Below are positions 59,190 to 64,000 of a stretch of DNA of 64,000 nt, piece after piece. Made by a program: the position numbers and the translations under genes. The notes beneath the pieces are model-generated. The model was not told the DNA's origin. It was given only the letters and a program-made list of their open reading frames with translations, and searched no databases. Source of the stretch: Pseudopithomyces maydicus (lineage: Eukaryota > Ascomycota > Dothideomycetes > Pleosporales > Didymosphaeriaceae); NCBI GenBank assembly GCA_026873275.1, contig JANTUC010000002.1:2542001-2606000 (forward strand), given 5' to 3'. Within the stretch, counting starts at the first letter, position 1, and each line of letters starts with the position of its first letter.

Positions 59190-60614
59190 GGCGGCTGGCT
59201 ACGATGGAGCAGCGCTGTGGCGTGGTGTAGTGTGGCGTGTTGGGATGCTGCTGCTGCTGTTGTCGTGGTCGTGGTCGTGGGCGTAGAAGCCAGATTGCGA
59301 GGGGTAGTCGTGATAAGGAGCCGCAATATCGGAGCTTGGTGCTTGTTGACCTAGCGGGCCGGACTCTCTACAACGGTGCAAGGGCAAGGTAAGCAACGGA
59401 CGGAGAAAGCACAATGGCGGAGGCGGAGACGGCGTGGGCAGATTCTCCGGCAGAAAACGAGCGACGAGGAACAGCGAGGACGACCAGGGCTTTTGTCCTG
59501 GCAGGCTGGCACCGATGCAGGCACGGCTGCGGAGGGTGTGGGGTGGGTAAGTGTCTCGTGCAAAGGGAGGGACGCGCATACGTGCACTAGCTAAATTTGG
59601 AGGCCGTCTGGAGCGGCCTGCAAGTGGGTTATTGTGGGCTGCAACGCTCGATCGACACTCTCCCATCCACGCCCAAAGACTGACCCCTGCTCTCTCCATC
59701 CGCGCCGTCTGACGACAGATGGCCACCGTTTGCCGCCGCGCGCCCTCCCCTGCGAGTGCTGAGCTCCAGTCCTCTGCTCCCATGCCTTCGACTCCCCATC
59801 TGCCGCCCGTCGCCCTGTTTCACATCCCACGGGCTCTCTCGTCCCAGGCCCACTGGTGATTCGCACCCGGCTCCACCGCGCTGTTTCACCTTGCACATCA
59901 CCAAGACGTCCAAACGCTTGTCTGGCTCCTGCACCTCCAGAATAGCAACGTCCTGGCCACAAGCGCGTGTGAACCTGCTCGCCTTGGCGCCAATCCTGCC
60001 CTGTCTCTAAAGCCAGCTCTCGAGATTCTTCCGAACCGAACCCCTGGCCCGTCTCCGATGCTGCTTCTTCCGGCTCACTCACTTACTCCCCTCCACGCTC
60101 CATTGACGGCACAGTCCGGGCCATCCAATCCGGAGCTGACATCAACCTTCTAGCAACCGCGTCTTATTTTGTCTTTTCTGACTATCGAATCACTCCATGC
60201 CGCCACTCAACCAATGATCCTGGCGCTTGGACGGCTCGGCAACCTGGCGTCCAAGCTCTCTAGTAGAATAGGTAGGGTAGACCCGTGGACATTGTCACGT
60301 CACGTGCTCTGATTTGACCTTGAAACCTTCGTTGGAACCTCAGAACTCAGATTGCATTCAGGTCAATGACCACTTTGCTGCAACTGCAGCTCTCCAAACT
60401 TGTGCAGGCTTACCCTCGTTTGGATGGCTATATACAGGACGAAGTGTCGTTCTGCAACTATCAGACGCTCAGTATTCACTCGTACATATTTTCAATCTGG
60501 CACGAATCCATATACAGAACCTGAAAACGTACCGTGGACGGATTTTTGTTGACCCGACAGGCCAATCTACACGTACCACCACGTTAGCACGAATTCCTAC
60601 CAACATGTGCCCAC
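59190..60614. other. Long intergenic region, no gene seen
   Basis: GC-rich left half, presumably the BAR gene promoter, with open frames on both strands that lack recognisable motifs. The right end is the 3' flank of the small secreted-protein gene. Confidence 0.45.
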
Positions 60615-60956
60615 TTACGGGGGCATAGGCCTGCCAATATCTGGAACCTCCTTGCACAAGCCCCAGCCCGCTTGTACAATGGCATCGTACAGATGTGTAT
60701 CGTTTGCACATGGTTGAATGCCAGCCTGAACCGCGACTTGGACGAGCGTGCCCCACCAGAACTCAGGGTTGCCTTGGAATATATTGCCGCCGCAAAAAGG
60801 CTGGTTGCAGTCAAGCGGGTCTGTCGGATCGGCTGCTTGGACAGCCTAGTTGGAACGTCAGCTACAACAGAGGATGTAAGTGAAAGCAACATGTACCGAA
60901 TCTACTGCCATTGCAGATGCAAGAATCACGAAGAGCAGAGTGTGTGACTTGGTCAT
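60615..60956 (-). CDS. Small secreted cysteine-containing protein
   Basis: Not visible as one frame; two exons (60956-60897 and 60845-60615) join in phase 0 through a 51-nt intron with GTACAT donor, GCTGAC branch and ACTAG acceptor. The product is 96 residues. It begins with a typical signal peptide (MTKSHTLLFVILASAMAVDS) with a likely cleavage after AVQA. The mature part has four Cys (DCNQPFCGGN, then PCAND and LCKEV), enough for two disulfides, and is rich in Gln, Trp and Gly. No known family; size, signal and Cys pattern resemble fungal effector or cell-surface proteins, but that role is only inferred. The gene sits alone in a gene-poor stretch. Confidence 0.6.
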
Positions 60957-62157
60957 ATTGATCCACTGGGCACCAAAAGTAATTATTAACAGGAAGTGTT
61001 GTACGACCAAAGATGGAAGATCATGCAGATAAGGTGCCAGCACGGCGATACTTATACAACCCATTAGAGACGTGCAACTTCGCTGCTCTATTTTTGTACG
61101 GTAGATGCGTAAGGGACGCTTGTTAGATTGTGTCTCGCTGCTCTGGTGTTGATGTTGTGTCCTTGGGGTTTAGCCTGATTGTGGAGGTGAAAAGTCATGC
61201 GCGTTTGTGAAACTCCGGGCATGGAGATAATATTTCTGTGTATGAGACAAATCAAATGCAATAGATATCGCGGCTGTAACTTGCAAAATAATATGTTTGT
61301 TATAATAGGATCGCTCAAAACGGCAGCCCGGATTTTTCTGTCCATACAGGTATACTTTCATCAACGGTAGTAAAGACGGTTCTTACGAACGCTCAAATAG
61401 TGTTTCAAAGTGGAAGGTGTGCATCAGCATCCGGAAGGTGATGAAAGCTAAACAGGGAGTAGGTGGCAGTATATGGTGTAACCTTGCCGTTTCGGTCATT
61501 GCCGATCTTCGACATTTGGTGGGAGGCCTGGTGACCTAGTGGTGGTGCGCCATAATCGCAACATGGTAGTTTAGACATGTCAGGTATAGTGGGACTAGTG
61601 AATGTTTAACCCTCGTTGCAGTTTCTCGGGTTTACAGTTTTGGATGACCGAATGTGTAACCATGTCGTATTTTTAACTATCTCACAGTCGTACAATGCGC
61701 ATGTGCAAGGTCCGCATAAATTATGACCCTTGCTTGAAATTTGAAAGTATACGAGTATATGAGGCTGTTTATACTATGGGAAATATAGCTGTACTATAGA
61801 ATCAACGAAATACCCTCGGTGTCAATATACCTATTGAGGATTCTGAATAACTGTAGCGATGTATATCCGCCATACTCCCTCAGCCTACCCTGCTAAAACA
61901 CAATGAGTAATTTAAGTGCTATTTCTTCTAGGGGAGTAAAGTAACGGGGTCATATCTCTGCTTCTGTGTATCCGTCAGTCTGTCAGGCATTATATCACGG
62001 GTGTTTGGAATCCTTAAGACACGTACCTTACGTCATCTGTGAGTAGCATATTAACTCATATTTTCAACTTGTACCATACACAACTTCTCGCATTAATGCT
62101 CTTGTTTTTTTTTATCACCCGAGTCGCATGAGTGCAGCCTTGCTACAGAGTGACGGG
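60957..62157. other. AT-rich intergenic region, no gene seen
   Basis: About 1.2 kb with no credible coding frame on either strand. It includes the promoter of the small secreted-protein gene. Confidence 0.45.
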
Positions 62158-63552
62158 TTAAAAGGCGTTCATTGGCTCGATAGTCCACCTCCATGGCCCT
62201 TCCGTGATGACCCATCTCCATCCATCAGGCAACGACTGGCTCGCCACTTCTGTGTCAGTGAACCCAGATACTTTACGAGCACCGAGAAGACTTGAAGATG
62301 TAGCATCTTCGTGTTTCCACAGGCGGAAAGAAACCCCAAATTTCTTGATAACCGTATCTCGAGGGGCCAACTTGTTATATCGAAGCTGCCAGTCATTTTG
62401 CCTTTCATAAGGCTTCGAATACCGTGAGGCTTTGATACCAACCTTCGTCCATACAAGCGGGCCCTCTAAAGCGTTTGCTATGTCTCTAAACGAGCCAAAC
62501 CAATCGCCGTCACCGTCACGTATCATGTACAAAGAACTTGAACCTCCTCTAGCGCACCATGGTAATGTGATTGTTTCGGGAACGCCGCGCGCAAAAGTTC
62601 GGATTTTAAAAACATTCCAATTATCGTTTTGGGGGGTTATAGGTGCGTCAACTCTTCCAATGACTGCAAACTCACAAAGAGAGGGAAATGTACCGACATC
62701 GTATAATTCCTGTAGAGTGTTTGCTAGTTTAGCGCCATGCAGAAGCTTGTCACCAGGATAGCACAAGGGAGTGTGGATTAGATGAGCGCACTCGGGGCGT
62801 GCTATCATCCTAATGACGATATACTCCAGGGGTGAAGAAGTTTTCTTGGATTTTGAGGGACCGGTGAACTCTTGCTGAAGTGCCGCCTCGGGTGATGGGT
62901 CAGCTGCCATAGATAGGCCTGAAAATAACCCGGAACATAGATGTGAGGTGCGCAACCTTAAGGTTCGGAGGCGTGGCAACAAAGCACTCACAGCCTGGCA
63001 TATGTGTGGCTGGTCGAGGTCTGGACGAGTAATGCAGTCGCAATCGAGATTCAGGTTAATCGTTGACTGAGGAAGGCTTTGCAACAGTAACACAACTACG
63101 CCGCTAGGCACCGAAAAGCCTTCCAAATGATCTAGCGATTCTTCAAACGAAAGCGAAAAAGTCTGAAGGTTCTTCATTCTGCGCACAGCCTCGCAAAGTT
63201 CTGCTAGACGGTCGAATGCATCTGTTGAACGCACGCTGAAACCCATCAAGTGTACCTGGGTGATGCGTATACTAAGTGACTGGATGAGGTTGTACTGTCG
63301 CGCATATCTTCCAAACCGGGCGCCAGATGTGTCTTCTCGGAGTTTTGAGTCGAGTGATATGTGATGATAAAGCACTGTGCCTGCAACATGGTGCCATCTC
63401 TTGCAGGTGCGCATAGCTGCAACGAGATTAGAGGGCTTATTTGAAAGTCGCTCGAAAATATCCATCAGGATCTCAGTGGGTAGTCCCGACCGGTTGCCAT
63501 TTGTCTGTTTTTGCGGGCATTTTTGTATGATGAGAGTGTTCTGAGAATGCAT
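62158..63552 (-). CDS. F-box protein
   Basis: Single-exon gene of 464 residues starting MHSQNTLIIQKCPQKQTNGN. Residues 22-60 are an F-box (SGLPTEILMDIFERLSNKPS then MRTCKRWHHVAGTVLYHH), the Skp1-binding module of SCF ubiquitin ligases. The following part has leucine-rich-repeat-like strands (IQSLSIRITQVHLMGFSV, TINLNLDCDCITRP, RLRTLRLRTSHLCSG), and the C-terminus is a Trp-rich beta segment (GWRWVITEGPWRWTIEP). Substrate unknown. Confidence 0.75.
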   Translation of the reverse strand: MHSQNTLIIQKCPQKQTNGNRSGLPTEILMDIFERLSNKPSNLVAAMRTCKRWHHVAGTVLYHHISLDSKLREDTSGARFGRYARQYNLIQSLSIRITQVHLMGFSVRSTDAFDRLAELCEAVRRMKNLQTFSLSFEESLDHLEGFSVPSGVVVLLLQSLPQSTINLNLDCDCITRPDLDQPHICQAVSALLPRLRTLRLRTSHLCSGLFSGLSMAADPSPEAALQQEFTGPSKSKKTSSPLEYIVIRMIARPECAHLIHTPLCYPGDKLLHGAKLANTLQELYDVGTFPSLCEFAVIGRVDAPITPQNDNWNVFKIRTFARGVPETITLPWCARGGSSSLYMIRDGDGDWFGSFRDIANALEGPLVWTKVGIKASRYSKPYERQNDWQLRYNKLAPRDTVIKKFGVSFRLWKHEDATSSSLLGARKVSGFTDTEVASQSLPDGWRWVITEGPWRWTIEPMNAF

Positions 63553-64000
63553 GGTGTAACACTAAGCCTTGGGCGAAAGTAGGGAAGATTGAAGCCTTTC
63601 AACACAGGGGTTGATTGCATATATATGCTATTGCACAGGTGACATATGGAAAGGCACATCTGATAACATACAGATATACTGTTCTCCATTACCTCGGGCG
63701 ATCGGCCGCGGCTCAAGTAAGCATACCCTCTGATGCATTGCAAGCACATTGATGGCCCGGCAGTTGACGTGGAGATGAGATAGAGACCAAAGATTGGATC
63801 ACGCGAGTGGGGATGCAAGCCATCTTCCCAAACTCGGCAAGTCTCCCCGCATTTACCCACGTGAATCGTCGATAACCCTTGGAAACTTGAAATTGGGTCG
63901 CCCGTCTTGCGGCTGCGATAGACGGGATATTGGGTCACGGACTTGGTAGCTAGTGACGTAAAGGGACTACTGCGAGCGACCAACGCGAACCAGGAAACGC
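63553..64000. other. Window end, no gene seen
   Basis: Promoter side of the F-box gene. Open frames here look like shadows. Confidence 0.4.

Noticed and set aside
59591..60082. 163-codon minus-strand frame
   Set aside because: Gly/Arg-rich, no motif, no splice context; likely chance.

Overview
The window is a piece of a filamentous ascomycete chromosome (Pezizomycotina, probably Dothideomycetes; the class placement is inferred from gene content and intron style and is not certain). The evidence is eukaryotic: genes are split by short 45-120 nt introns with GTNNGT donors, CTAAC/CTGAC-like branch sites and YAG acceptors, genes lie on both strands in no operon-like order, and fungal families are present (Zn2Cys6 regulator, F-box proteins, Ino80, Vrg4, class V myosin). 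I saw no tRNA, rRNA, CRISPR array or intact transposon.

Layout. 0.5-15 kb is a run of minus-strand genes: an unknown Ser/Pro-rich protein, a ZUP1-type ubiquitin peptidase, class V myosin, 3-phosphoglycerate dehydrogenase and glucose-6-phosphate dehydrogenase. 16.8-24.9 kb is plus-strand: ribosomal protein eL33, a fold-back repeat, a sucrose-type GPH transporter, NAP1 and the adenylate kinase FAP7. 25-36.9 kb holds HAM1, a P450-like protein without the heme cysteine, a CorA-like membrane protein, a tiny Gly-rich protein starting MGCGSSK, a hypothetical gene, acireductone dioxygenase, a phosducin-like protein and the GDP-mannose transporter. 37.8-46.2 kb holds a Lys/Glu-repeat protein with two cysteine-histidine knuckles, an SLC35-type transporter, an F-box-like protein, a 2EXR/DUF7730-like protein and BRX1. 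47.2-59.2 kb holds INO80, a small four-helix membrane protein, a Zn2Cys6 regulator and a BAR-domain protein. The last 5 kb is gene-poor, with a predicted 96-residue secreted cysteine-containing protein and an F-box protein.

Most genes are housekeeping and unrelated in pathway. Loose functional groups are chromatin (INO80, NAP1), ribosome synthesis (BRX1, FAP7, eL33), one-carbon/sulfur and reducing-power metabolism (PGDH, ADI1, G6PDH), and secretory or actin traffic (myosin V, VRG4, BAR protein).

The strongest observation is that at least six genes, some of them essential (eL33, NAP1, myosin V tail, transporter, Lys-rich protein, membrane protein), are each put out of frame by a one-base length change in a short homopolymer, nearly always one base too few. 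The simplest reading is systematic sequencing or assembly error. Other points of interest are the P450-like protein lacking its thiolate loop, the 104 bp fold-back repeat, the tandem C-x2-C-x4-C-x2-H knuckles, the predicted secreted protein, and micro-exons of 10 and 21 nt.
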